NCBI GenBank assembly: GCA_020465985.1
Contig: JAANYP010000850.1
Span: 1 to 64,000, forward strand
DNA: 64,000 bases
Direction: 5' to 3'
From: Centrapalus pauciflorus
Taxonomy: Eukaryota; Streptophyta; Magnoliopsida; Asterales; Asteraceae
The position numbers and the translations under genes were made by a program. This document shows, piece after piece, positions 52,242 through 64,000 of this stretch. The notes beneath the pieces were generated by a model. The model did no database searches, had not been told where the DNA came from, and saw nothing but the letters and a program-made list of their open reading frames with translations. Numbering within the stretch: position 1 is the stretch's first letter; each line of letters opens with the position of its first letter.

Positions 52242-55200
52242 ATGGATCCCGCAATCGTTCTCACCGTACCCCATCCTCCAATTCCGAATAATAATGCTCA
52301 GCTACCCGAGGAATCCATTCTGCCAAGCGCCGAGTTTGTCGAGTTTATCCCACATAACTGGCAACTCGACGTCTCCATCCTTCCAAAAGAATCCCAAACC
52401 CTCGCCTTCGACATCCTCACCCGCCATCCCATATATTACGCCCTATCGACTGCCATAGCTGTTCCCCAGATTTACCTCCAACAATTCTGGAACAGGCTTC
52501 AATACATAACCGACCCCGAACCTCACTTCACCTCCACCATTGACTGCGTTCCAGTCAAAATCACCACCGCAGCCATCCGTCACATTCTTCGTCTACCCAT
52601 AGAAGACTATCTTCCCATCGTTGACTCATTCGACCTAAACCCGTCCGTATCTGAGGCCCTAAATGAGATACAAACTCTAGGGTATGACGGCCCTCTTACT
52701 AAACCATCAGACTTCCGCACAAAAAACCTTCAGTCCCATTGGCGGATTCTCTTCGATGTGCTTAACAAATACCTCACAGCCAAGCATTCAGGCCATGACT
52801 CGGCGTCGGCCCAGGTATTAGCCATGTTCACCGGCTTTGCCTTCGACCGACACGTGGACTATGCCGCTTTCATATTTGAAGAATTAAGAAGAGTCTACGT
52901 CGAAAGAAGCACCAAGAAAGGCCGCAAGTACGTTCCTTATCAAAGATTCCTTCAACTCATCATCCAATGTGCAATAGATCAGGACGAAGACATACATGAG
53001 CGTCCAGAAGCTGATGTTTACCCCACAGTGGCAATACAAAAGTTAACTCTGCCAAAGGGGGCCCCGACGGTACAGGTAATGAAAATTCCTCTTTCTACTC
53101 TTACGAGGTCAAGGGGCACCGAGCGGGTAAGGGCATATATAAGAGAGCATTATCCGGATGAGTCTCAGTCGGAATCGACTGAGACTAACCAGTCCGAAGG
53201 TGAGCATCGAGAGAGTGAGCATGAGGGAGACGGGATGAATGTTCAACAGTCTATGGGTTTCGGTGAGCGGGAGGTTGAGATTGTGAGGGAGGGAGCTGTA
53301 GGTGAGACGGCAGAAACGGCGGATTCTGAAAGAACCGTCTCTGTCGTAAGAGCGAGGGATATTCAGTCAGAGGGTGAACCAAGCCCTGTTAGCCGGACTC
53401 CGCTTCAAAAGACCGTTAGTCCAGCGGTCGAAACAACCCCCACCACCCACTTGGTTTCCCCTCAAAGGGAAACCACTTCATTCCACAGGGATCTTCCACA
53501 CACTCAATCGTCCTCTCATTCGGAGAGCGGCGGTGTTGAAAGAGGTCACACTCCTCCCCACGTGACCGAACTTCCTTCACCCACGATTCCATCCCCACAA
53601 ATTCACACATCGCACGATGCCTTTGTGGCATCACCAAGAGCTGCCTCCGTGGCAGCTCAACAAACTTCCGGATCTGAGCGTCCCGTAGTGGAGCCAGAAA
53701 TGACGGAAGGAAGACCGGGAGTGGCTCAATCAACGCCGTCGACTTCCGGCCATCTCCTCATCAATCTGGAGATGTTAACGGCAGCATTACGTGCTGCCGG
53801 AATGGTTACCCGGGCTGACCTGGACGCCCAAAGGGAGGCCGCCGAGGACCGTCACACCACCCTTCTTTCTGTTATCAAGGGTAAGGGTGTCGCCTCCGAA
53901 GCTGGCCCCTCACCAGGATCTCATTCAGTCCATCTTCAAATAGCCGAGCTCTCGGACAAGATCGATGCTCTCAATCGTCTACTTCTTCAAGTCCAAGAGT
54001 AGCTCAATTCGCGAATGGATCGCCTTGAGTCGGCGGTCATAGATCTTCAGTGCCGCACTCAGGCCGAAGCCCCTAAAAGAAAACATGACGACTAGGACGA
54101 CCCTGATCGTCATGAGGGGGAGAAACGACAAAAGGTTCATCATGAGGGCTCGATGATCATTCTAGGGGGAGCAGAGGCTGAAGCCACAGAAATTCAAGGG
54201 TCTGGGTCCGGGGATCAGACATATGAGGCTACGGAAGCACAGATGATAGACTATGCACCTCTACAAATTGAGGGCCCAGCTTCGTTAGACCCCATGTCAG
54301 CAATGGTGATTTATGAGCCCAAATATGAAAAAGTCGAAATCATATTAGTGTCTGACTCAGATTCTAATACTGATACCGGCTATACATTTCTCACACCAAA
54401 ACCTGAACCCCAATCTCCACCTCATGAACCCCAACCACAAACATCTTCTTCCATCCAACCACCTTCAGTCACTACCACAGAAACTCCATCAATCCAACCC
54501 ACTCCCACACCTAAAGACCCTCCACCAGTTATACGTACCCCATTAGTCCAATCAACCCTTCCAACTCAATCAGCTCCGCACGCCCATATCGCTAAAACTT
54601 CCGAAGCCAGAACTGTCGACTGCTTTGATACTAAAGAAGTCCCCGCATCATATGACAGGACAGACGAGGAATGGATAAAGTGGTACTCATGGGGAGAAGT
54701 CCACACTCTAGATGCAGAAACTAAAGAAGGGTTATGTCAGGACCGGAGAGACCGTGTATTGAAACTTCTTGAGGCTCCACCTAAAGAATTAGAAGAACCT
54801 CCGGTCCAGGGGTTAAAAGAATTTTTGAAGAAGTTCCCGGCTGATCAATTTCAAAATCCTTTCTTGGAAGAAAGGTTCAAAATGGTCTTCAGAAAGAACC
54901 CGGGATCTTATAGTAGACGTCTTCTAATGGTGATGACCGATGCTTCTCGATGCGTTCAAGCCGAATACAATCAGATGATGCTAAGAGAAACGAGAGATAA
55001 GAGCAAATACTGGTCAAAGTCCAAATTAGTCAGAATCAATAACATTCATATGTACAAGAGAGCCAGAGTCTACACTCCAGCCTTCGAGGTACTTAGAGAA
55101 GACGGTACTATTCAAGAATTGTATGAAAGCGACCTTGACTTCGTAAACATAGACGACGTAGAGCGTCTGCACAGAAAGTTGGTCAATAGAGTCAAGGGTC

Positions 55201-55691
55201 GTCTGACACATATGACTGCTTTAGCAGCCCTGGTTCGATGCATGAATCGCCGATCAATCATTATGTGCCTCAGAGATTTCCAGATGGCGATTGAGAGTGC
55301 ATTAGTCAAAGTGGGTCTGAAAGCTCCTGAACAAGATGTATTTTTGCTAGACCACTATCCAGCTTACAAAGTTTTGCTTCGAGGACAGCCAGGGGTTATC
55401 TTCTTGAATCAGAAAGGACATAAAAGATTCATGCGCTTTGAGGATCTTCCTTGTTACTCCGACGGCACTATCAGATTGGTTCGAGCAGCGCTTACTCAGA
55501 AAGTTCAAGACTTTGACGCTCAACCAAATCCAGAACTTAGATGCTCGCCACAGGAAATACAGGATACACTCAGCGGCATAGAATATCTGAACGAAAGGCT
55601 ACATCTGAGACAAGTAACCAGACGCTTCGACGTCATACTTGGTCTTCGAGAATCTACTGACCATGCCCGAGTTCCAGGACCTCCTAAGTGA
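52242..55691 (+). pseudogene. Third ('env-like') gene of element 2, two in-frame amber stops
   Basis: I start the gene at the ATG of ATAATGGATCCC, just after the acceptor, although the frame is open upstream to 52188. One frame of about 1,149 codons reaches TGA at 55689. It is interrupted by TAG at 54000-54002 and at 54093-54095. The N-terminal part (LPSAEFVEFIPHNW, YYALSTAIAVPQIYLQQFW, AIRHILRLP) resembles proteins encoded after pol in SIRE-type elements. The middle is proline/serine/glutamate-rich. Basic KRK and EKRQK near 54080-54130 look like a nuclear-localisation signal. The C-terminal globular part has KGHKRFMRFEDLPCYSDGT. I see no signal peptide or membrane span, so an envelope function is not supported. 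Its role is unknown. Confidence 0.75.
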
Positions 55692-55693
55692 TC

Positions 55694-55707
55694 GAAAAGG
55701 GGGAGAT
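55694..55707 (+). other. Polypurine tract of element 2
   Basis: GAAAAGGGGGAGAT directly precedes the 3' LTR, three bases after the stop of the third gene. It primes plus-strand DNA synthesis. Confidence 0.9.
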
Positions 55708-56061
55708 TGTTAGATTTATTTATTTCGATCTTAGGAGTTGTGTGTAATATTTATTATCTTTGTAATTTGTCTTCTATGTTATTTCTATGTAATTTATGTT
55801 TAAGGAATAGTGTAGGGGCCAAAGTTGCCATGTCTTGAAAGATAATTAAAGGAGCCTACAAAAGGCTCCTAGGGTTACCTTTTTGTATACGGTTGACATT
55901 TGAATTCATATTACAGCCGCGACTGTTTGATTGTGCTCTCAATATTCAAACATTCATATTGTCTTCTTCTTTATCATACTACATTTATTGAGCTAGTTTC
56001 TTTATGTATATGATGAGAATATCATTAAGGTGCTGAATATTTACGGGAATACATCATTACA
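55708..56061 (+). repeat. 3' LTR of element 2
   Basis: The 354 bp run is the direct partner of 41793-42147. Differences: a TTTT/TGT change early on (one base shorter here), T to C in GTTGTCATG, C to G in GCCGCCACTG, and C to T in GAGCCAGTT. TSD TAGGT follows at 56062-56066. Confidence 0.95.
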
Positions 56062-59000
56062 TAGGTTATATACAATCAATTCAATTTCATTCCATTCCAT
56101 TTCATTCCATTAATAATAAAACTTATGTTAAAATTAAGCAAGTTATTTTATAAACTTAGTTTATAAAAAACTCAACAGCTTTAGAAAATGCACTAACAGC
56201 TTGAGAAATTGAACTAACAGCTTGAGATTTGCAAAAAACATAATTTCTCAATTTAACTCAGGTGAATAATAACACTTAGGTTAAATTAATCAATTAATTT
56301 TAGAAACTCAGGTTATATATAATCAATTCAATTCCATTCCATTTCATTACATGAATAATAAAACTTAGGTTAAAATAAATCAAATAATTATATAAACTTA
56401 GGTTTTATACAATCTATTCAATTCCATTTCATTCCATGAATAATAAAACTAAGGTTAAAATTAATCAAGTAATTTTATCAACTTAGTTTATAAAACTCTT
56501 AACAGTTTGAGAAAATGCACTAACAGTTTGAGAAATTGAATTAACAGCTCGAGATTTGCAAAAACATAAATTCTCAATTTAAGTCAAGTGAATAATAAAG
56601 TGTAGGTCAAAATTAATCAAGTAATTATATAAACTTAGGTTATATACAATCAATTCAATTCCATTCCATTCCACGAATAATAAAACTTAGTTTAAAATTA
56701 ATCAAGTAATTTTATAAACTTAGGTTATATATAATAATATCAATTCCATTTCATTCCATTCCATGAATAATAAAACTTAGGTTAAAATTAATCATGTAAT
56801 TTTATAAACCTAGGTTATATACAATCAATTCAATTCCAATCCATTCCAAAATAATAAAACTTAGGTTAAAATTTATCAAGTAAATGTATAAAATTACGTT
56901 ATATATAATCAATTCCATTCCATGAATAATAAAACTTAACTTAAAATTAATCAAGTGATTTTATAAACTTATGTTATATACAATCAATTCAATTTCATTC
57001 CATTCAATTCCATTAATAATAAAACTTAGGTTAAAATTAATCAAGTTATTTTATAAACTTAGTTTATAAAGCACTCAACAGCTTTAGAAAATGCATTAAC
57101 AACTTGAGAAATTGAACTAACAGCTCGAGATTGTAAAAACATAATTTCTCAATTTAACTCAAGTGAATAATAAAACTTAGGTTAAATTAATCAATTAATT
57201 TTAGAAACTTAGGTTATATACAATCAATTCAATTCCATTCGATTTCATTACATGAATAATAAAACTTAGGTTAAAATTAATCAAGTTTTTTTATAAACAT
57301 AGGTTATATACAATCAATTCAATTCCATTCCATTCCATGAATAATAAAACTTAGGTTAAAATTAATCAAGTAATTTTATAAACTTAGTTTATAAAACACT
57401 TAACAGCTTGATAAAATGCACAAACAGCTAGAGAAATTGAACTAACAGCTCGAGATTTGCAAAAACCATAATTTCTCAATTTAACTCAAGCGAATAATAA
57501 AACTTAGATTAAAATTAAATAAGTAATTTTATAAACTTAGGTTATATACAATTCCATTCCATTCCATGAATAATAAAACTTAGGTTAAAAATTAATCAAG
57601 AAATTTTATAAACTTAATTTATAAAACTCTTAACAGCTTGAGAAAATGCACTTACAGCTTGAGAAATTGAACTAACAGCTCGAGATTTGCAAAAACATAA
57701 GTTTCTCAATTTAACTCAAGTGAATAATAAAACTTAGGTTAAATTAATAAATACATTTTAGAAACTTAAGTTATATACAATCAATTCATTTCCATTCAAT
57801 TTCATTACATGAATAATAAAACTTAGGTTAAAATAAATCAAGTACTTTTATAAACTTAGGTTATATACAATCAATTCAGTTTCATTCCATTCCATGAATA
57901 ATAAAACTTAGGTTAAAATTAATCAAGTAATTTTATACACTTAGTTTATAAAACACTTAACAACATGAGAAAATGCACTAACAGCTTGAGAAATTGAACT
58001 AATAGCTCGAGATTTGCAAATACATAATTTCTCAATTTAACTCAAGTGAATGATAAAACTTAGGTTAAATTAATCAATTAATTTTATAAACTTAGGTTAT
58101 ATACAATGAATTCAATTCAATTCCATTCCATTTCATTACATGAATAATAAAACTTAGGTTAAAATAAATAAAGTAATTTTATAAACTTAGGTTATATACA
58201 ATCAATTTCATTCCATTCCATGAATAATAAAACTTATGTTAAAATTAATCAATTAAATTTTTAAACTTAGGTTATATATAATAATATCAATTCCATTCCA
58301 TTTTATTACATTAATAATAAAACTTAGGTTAAATTTAATCATTTAATTTTATAAACTTAGGTTATATACAATCAATTCAATTCCAATCTATTCCATAAAT
58401 AAAAAAACTTTGGTTAGAATAAATCAAATAATTTTATAAACTTAGGTTATATACAATCAATTCAGTTCCATTCCATTCCATTAATAATAAAACTTAGGTT
58501 AAAATTAATCAAGTAATTTTATAAACTTAGTTTATAAAACACTTAACAGCATGAGAAAATGCAATAACAGCTTGAGAAATTGAACTAACATCTCGAGATT
58601 TGCAAATACATAATTTCTCAATTTAACTCAAGTGAATGATAAAATTAGGTTAAATTAATCAATTAATTATAGAAACTTAGGTTATATACAATCAATTCAA
58701 TTTCATTCCATTTCATTACATGAATAATAAAACTTAATTTAAAATAAATCAATTAATTTTATAAACTTAGGTTATATACAATCGATTTAATTCAATTCCA
58801 TTTCATGAATAATAAAACTTAGGTTTAAATTAATCAAGTAATTTTATAAACTTAGTTTATAAAACACTTAACAGCTTGAGAAATTGAACTAACAGCTCGA
58901 GATTTGCAAAAAAAACATAATTTCTCAATTTAACTCAAGTGAATAATAAAACTTAGGTTAAAATTAATGAATTAATTTTATAAATATAGGTTATATACAA

Positions 59001-60980
59001 TCAATTCAATTCCATTCTAAAACTTAGGTTAAAATTAATCAAGTAATTCTTTAAACTTGGGTTATATACAATCAATTAAATTCCATTTCATTCCATGAAT
59101 AATAAAACTTAGGTTAAAATTAATCAAGTAATTTTATCAACTTAGTTTATAAAACTCTTAACAGTTAGCGAAAATGCACTAACAGTTTGAGAAATCGAAT
59201 TAACAGTTCGAGATTTGCAAAAACATAGTTTCTCAATTTAACACAAGTGAATAATAAAGTGTAGGTTAAAATTAATCAAGTAATTTTATAAACTTAGTTT
59301 ATATACAATTATTTCAATTCCACACCATTCCATGAATAATAAAACTTAGGCTAAAATTAATCAAGTAATTTATAAACTTAGGTTATATATAATAATATCA
59401 ATTCCATTCCATTCCATTCCATGAATAATAAAACTGAGGTTAAAATTAATCATATAATTTTATAAACTTAGGTTAGATACAATCAATTCAATTCCAATCC
59501 ATTCCAAAATAATAAAACTTAGGTTAAATTTATCAAGTACTTGTATAAACTTAGGTTATATGTAATAATATCAATTCCATTCCATGAATAATAAAACTTT
59601 ACCTTAAAATTAATCAAGTAATTTTATTAACTTAGGTTATATACAATCAATTCAATTTCATTCCATTACATTCCATTGCATTAATAATAAAACTTAGGTT
59701 AAAATTAATCAAGTTATTTTATAAACTTAGTTTATAAAACACTCAACAGCCTTTCTAAAATGCACTAACAGCTTGAGAAATTGAACTAACAGCTCGAGAT
59801 TTGCAAATACGTAATTTCTCAATTTAACTCAAGTGAATGATAAAACTTAGGTTAAATTAATCATTTAATTTTAGAAACTTAGGTTATATACAATCAATTC
59901 AATTCAATTCCATTTCATTACATGAATAATAAAAATTAGGTTAAAATAAATCAAGTAATTTTATAAACTTAGGTTATATACAATCGATTCCATTCCATTC
60001 CATTCCATGAATAATGAAACTTAGGTTTAAATTAATCAAGTAAGTTTATAAACTTAGTTCATAAAACACTTAACAGCTTGAGACATTGAACTAACAGCTC
60101 GATTTTTGCAAAAAACATAATTTCTCCATTTAACTCAAGTGAATAATAAAACTTAGGTTAAAATTAATCAATTAATTTTGTAAATATAGGTTATATACAA
60201 TAAATTCAATTCCATTCTAAAACTTAGGTTAAAATTAATCAAGTAATTTTTTAAACTTGGGTTACATACAATCAATTAAATTCCATTTCATTCCATGAAT
60301 AATAAAACTAAGGTTAAAATTAATCAAGTAATTTTATCAACTTAGTTTATGAAACTCTTAACAGTTTGAGAAAATGCACTAACAGTTTGAGAAATTGAAT
60401 TAACAGCTCGAGATTCGCTAAAACATAATTTCTCAATTTAACTCAAGGGAATAATAAAGTGTAGGTTAAAATTAATCAAGTAATGTTATAAACTTAGGTT
60501 ATATACAATCAATTCAATTCCATTCCATTCCATGAATAATAAAACTTAGGTTAAAATTAATCAAGTAATTTTTTAAACTTAGGTTATATATAATAATATC
60601 AATTCCATTCCATTCCATGAATAATAAAACTTAGGTTAAAATTAATCATGTAATTTTATAAACTTAGGTTATATACAATCAATTCAATTCCAATCCATTC
60701 CATAAATAATAAAACTTAGGTTAAAATAAATAAAGAAATTTTATAAACTTAGGTTATATACAATCAATTCAGTTCCATTCCATTCCATTAATAATAAAAC
60801 TTAGGTTAAAATTAATCAAGTAATTTTATAAACTTAGTTTATTAAACACTTAACAGCATGAGAAAATGCACTAACAGCTTGAGAAATTGAACTAACAGCT
60901 CGAGATTTGCAAATACATAATTTCTCAATTTAACTCAAGAGAATGATAAAACTTAGGTTAAATTAATCAATTAGTTTTAT
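56062..60980. repeat. Satellite-like array, right part
   Basis: The same units as at 36930-41787 resume in phase after the target duplication. The stretch 56160-56990 matches 37140-37960 including rare variants (for example GTGTAGGTCAAAATTAATCA and AAATGTATAAAATTACGTTA). So a block of about 4.75 kb (with the copia element removed) was itself duplicated. It ends where a copia LTR starts at 60981. No genes. Confidence 0.9.
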
Positions 60981-61986
60981 TGTTGGGAATTCGTATGGTT
61001 TTTCATAAAAAAACAAAAACATTAATCATATTAACGCACAACGGAAGCTTTTTAAAAATTACGAATTCCATACACGGATCATCAAGTAAAACATAAGATA
61101 AGTAAATATGAAAGCATTAAAATCCGTACCATTGTATTCTATGACAAGAATACACGAATGAGACGCTTTTGGTATCTACCAGTGACGACACGATCGAGCG
61201 GCGCCAGGTATGCAATTAAACACACGAGGAACGGGAAAACCAAACACCTAATTGCGTATTTGGTTCGTACGGCCGTAGTACACCACACACACACAAACAC
61301 CTTCAAGTGTGTGTGTGTGCGGCGCTCCTCAAATAAACCACACAAAAACCTTTTGTGTCATCTATTATGTATATATCTTTCTCTATATATGGGCCGCCTA
61401 TGTTTTATATATATAATATATTATTAATTAAGAGTTTTAGTTTTAATCAAACTCTAATATAATAATATAATATATATCTTAATAATTATCTTTATTATTT
61501 AAACCTTATATAATTATCTCTATAATTATATATATCTATTAAATAATGTTTATCTTTTATATATTATCTAATAATATATAAACGAATAGATAATTATTTA
61601 TAATTATCTCTATTTATTTGTTCTTAATTATCCATCCAATTATCCAATAATGAGATGATAATATCGATTCAAATAAATACATCTTTTATTTTATATCTAA
61701 TAATAAATAAAAGACTAGATAATTATTATTTAATTATCATCCAATGACAATTAAATCACTACAATATCTAATATTGCATTTATAGTCCCCGTACTTTGAG
61801 ATATAATTAATCACACATTAATATAATCTCAATGATCATTTAGTGTCATAAATAATATCCAATATCATTTATTCAATAGTTTAATTGCATTTTGCTCAGT
61901 TGTGCTCATCGGTGTGACCCTCAAGTGTTTTATGAAATCAGCTATGATGCAGTAGTAATGTCATCTTTACACACCATATACTAACA
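60981..61986 (-). repeat. 3' LTR of element C
   Basis: On the minus strand it begins TGTTAGTATATGGTGTG (61986) and ends CATACGAATTCCCAACA (60981). It holds an AT-rich part (61385-61760) with TATATA runs, some of which may be the promoter. CACACACACAAACAC (61283-61297) and GTGTGTGTGTGTG (61307-61319) can form a hairpin. The 61139-61427 frames are chance. Confidence 0.7.
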
Positions 61987-64000
61987 TACTCCCACTTGTG
62001 TTAGACGACATACTGTCCTGCAGCATGCGCCTAAAGGAGGTCATGGCTAGACACTTTAGGCAACCAAGGTCATAAAAACTCTGACTCCCATTCGGGCATT
62101 CTTGCTGAAACATCCTTCCAAAAAGAAACTTAGGTTATATCTCATGCATCACGATATTTCAATGTGAAAGCTAGGCATGGATTACATCAACCGTAGCAAA
62201 CACGATTATGTTTCTCGACTCCCTGATCTCACACTGAACTGTAACAGACAGAGTAGAACACATCAGTTCTGTCCGAGCATGGCCATGCATTTCTGTTAGT
62301 ATCGATCGCCGAGGGGCCCAGAAATATCTCTTCTTAGTTAAAAGAAGGTGCAAATCCCATCTTGACTATCTAGGCCTCCAGCACGACTCCCACTGCAACC
62401 AGCCTCGAACCGTTATTATCACCCAGTTACGGATGACGTTAAGTTAGGCCAAATGTACAACAGCACTCGCACTAAAGTACGTAGACATCTCAGGTACTAA
62501 GGATTACCTTTTTGAAACGACTCATGACTATGATCCACAAAGTGGTCTCAATCGGTGGGTTAATCCAATATTTGTTCGCAACATATACCTGTGAATTTGG
62601 TCCAACCTTTGCTATATTCATCACCCATGAATATCAACCAAAAACCACAGTAGCCTTTTAATTCTTGTTGTGGTTCCCACGACAACAAGCAGCTATGGAA
62701 TAGTATTAGAATAACTTCAAATTTATTCTTGGATTTCTAAAACATGCAAAATAGAACGACATTAAAGATATCATGTTGATCTCCTTTATCTCAATAAACA
62801 CAACATGAATTCCATCAATTTAATGCTACTGTTCCTTTATCAAATGTAACGGTAACACGATCTATCGAAAAATTAATTTCAGACATGATCTTAGTGGGAG
62901 TGTTCTCTAGTTAACTGACTTAACTTCCATTACCGTTTATCTTTGAAAAATTACACTAGTTATTTATTACAACTTTTTGTAATATTATTCAGACTCAATC
63001 TGAATCTCCGTACAAATTTATATCCATTATCTTTAGAGGAACTGGTAAATCACTCATAAAGACACCAGGATTAAAATTTAGGAGCTCTAGCAATTCAGAT
63101 TAATTGCTACTAGTGATACGTTTAGATGTTTAGTCTTGAATATGACAGTATGCGGTTTATCTATATCTTACAAATATCTTTAATAACATTGTGTTCAACA
63201 TTTGTGATATGTATCCATAACCACCAGAACCTGGTTATCGACAACATTTTGTTGTAGTGTTCCGTCAAGTTTGCCGACGAGTGTTTAAACAAGTCAAATG
63301 CTATTACTTGACTAACCATCACACAAGTTGTATACATTTCACATGTAATTTTATAAAATGCGATTACTTCTTGTCTAAACAATCCTGACTTCTCAAGTCT
63401 AATTATTTCTGACAAGTGAAGTGAATTAACCTCCATGTAACTCCTTTACATTTTAATTCTGCATTTTTATTAGTTTCATCTATATAATCACAGGTGACTA
63501 TCCAACTCATATAATCTCTTGAACAAGCTTTCAAGAATTAACAAGTTCAATGAAACTGCATTTGAACACTTGAACAATTTACACAACAACATCGTAACCC
63601 TTTTTATCTGAATATGACTACTAGCTTGTCCAATCTCCATTGACAAGTTACTATTCAAGTTCCACTTGAATCAATAGTCTATAATCATGGTTTAGTAATC
63701 CTAAACAATAGGAATTTCAAGCAACAAATATTTAACACCAAAAATTCTTTATTTATCCCAAAAATACTTGCAAGAAATTCAATCAATTGTATACTACACC
63801 ATGATAAACTATTGATGACATGAAAATAGTGTCCAGCAGAGTATTCTCTAAGATGTCTCTATGCTCCCACTGAATCTGTCATCTCTTTTCACTTCATTTT
63901 AGTCATTGCAGACATTATGCATGAAACTTTGTTCAATTGGGTATCACATATCCAAGAACAATAGAAGTGACTGATTCAGATACACGAAGTCTCAATGCGG
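60981..64000 (-). mobile_element. Copia element C, 3' part (minus strand), interior off window
   Basis: A 1006-bp LTR (60981-61986) borders the satellite. On the minus strand it is preceded by ACACAAGTGGGAGTA (62000-61986), the AAGTGGGAG polypurine tract usual in copia elements. So this is the 3' LTR and the interior lies to the right. Between 62001 and 64000 I see no recognisable coding domain: the few open frames (62171-62353, 63161-63436) resemble nothing known. It is either a long 3' untranslated region or strongly decayed sequence. Confidence 0.65.

Larger units (their letters stand above)
41793..56061 (+). mobile_element. Complete SIRE-type Ty1/copia retrotransposon with third gene
   Basis: The 14,269 bp element has two LTRs of about 355 bp, a Met-tRNA primer site, a leader, gag, an apparent intron, pol, a promoter-like unit with intron, a large third reading frame, a polypurine tract and a 5-bp target duplication. 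LTRs differ by 4 substitutions and one small indel. With a rate of 1.3e-8 per site per year (an assumption) that means roughly 0.4 million years. In spite of this youth, several stops and a frameshift lie in gag, pol and the third gene, so this copy could move only with help. It sits in the satellite-like array. Confidence 0.95.

Noticed and set aside
61283..61320. CA/TG microsatellite hairpin as a functional element
   Set aside because: Inverted CA and TG runs are common by slippage. Nothing ties this one to the LTR's function.
1..64000. tRNA or rRNA genes
   Set aside because: None found by eye. The tRNA-complementary stretches are retroelement primer sites of 12-18 bases, not tRNA genes.

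Overview
The window is plant nuclear DNA, almost certainly a eudicot. The layout and style of the retroelements would fit Asteraceae, but that is only an impression. No intact host gene is visible. The sequence is a stack of nested transposable elements around a satellite-like array, as expected of gene-poor heterochromatin. Every long reading frame belongs to a mobile element, and the only recognisable host-gene sequence is a short HSP90 fragment carried by a Mutator-type element.

Left part. Positions 1-10227 hold a SIRE-type Ty1/copia retrotransposon on the minus strand (LTR, primer-binding site, leader, gag, pol and the start of a third-gene unit). Its 3' end lies beyond the left edge. It is inserted 26 bases downstream of the primer site of a Ty3/gypsy element, whose 2.7 kb LTR covers 10270-13006. 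From 13322 to 35898 lies a second, decayed Tekay-like gypsy element on the minus strand (pol at 32192-35113, gag/protease remnants to 35898). Its 3' LTR appears to be split by a 14.8 kb insertion at 13882-28685.

That insertion is bounded by two inverted 1.56 kb LTRs of an Athila-like family. Inside are a spliced-looking leader and gag start on the plus strand (left), a pol-less gag-like gene on the minus strand (right), AT-rich repeats, and two nested Mutator-type elements, each with a perfect 9-bp target duplication. The inner one carries a plastid-type HSP90 fragment. A hAT-like MITE and a near 1 kb tandem duplication sit in the remaining Tekay LTR.

Right part. A copia solo LTR (35899-36929) borders a satellite-like array (36930-41792, resuming at 56062-60980). 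A complete 14.3 kb SIRE-type element (41793-56061) is inserted in this array with a TAGGT target duplication. It carries gag, an apparent in-frame intron, pol, an internal promoter-like unit with its own intron, and a large third reading frame. From 60981 to the end lies the 3' part of another copia element on the minus strand.

The most unusual signal is shared by the two SIRE-type elements. Downstream of pol both have TGGGCC motifs, a TATA-like box, a pyrimidine-rich leader, a splice donor, an intron-like stretch packed with a short family-specific CpG motif, and then a conserved stem-loop. In the complete element this leads to a splice acceptor five bases before the ATG of the third gene. 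Their coding relationship is clear but the motif sequence has been replaced, so the arrangement is kept while the words changed.
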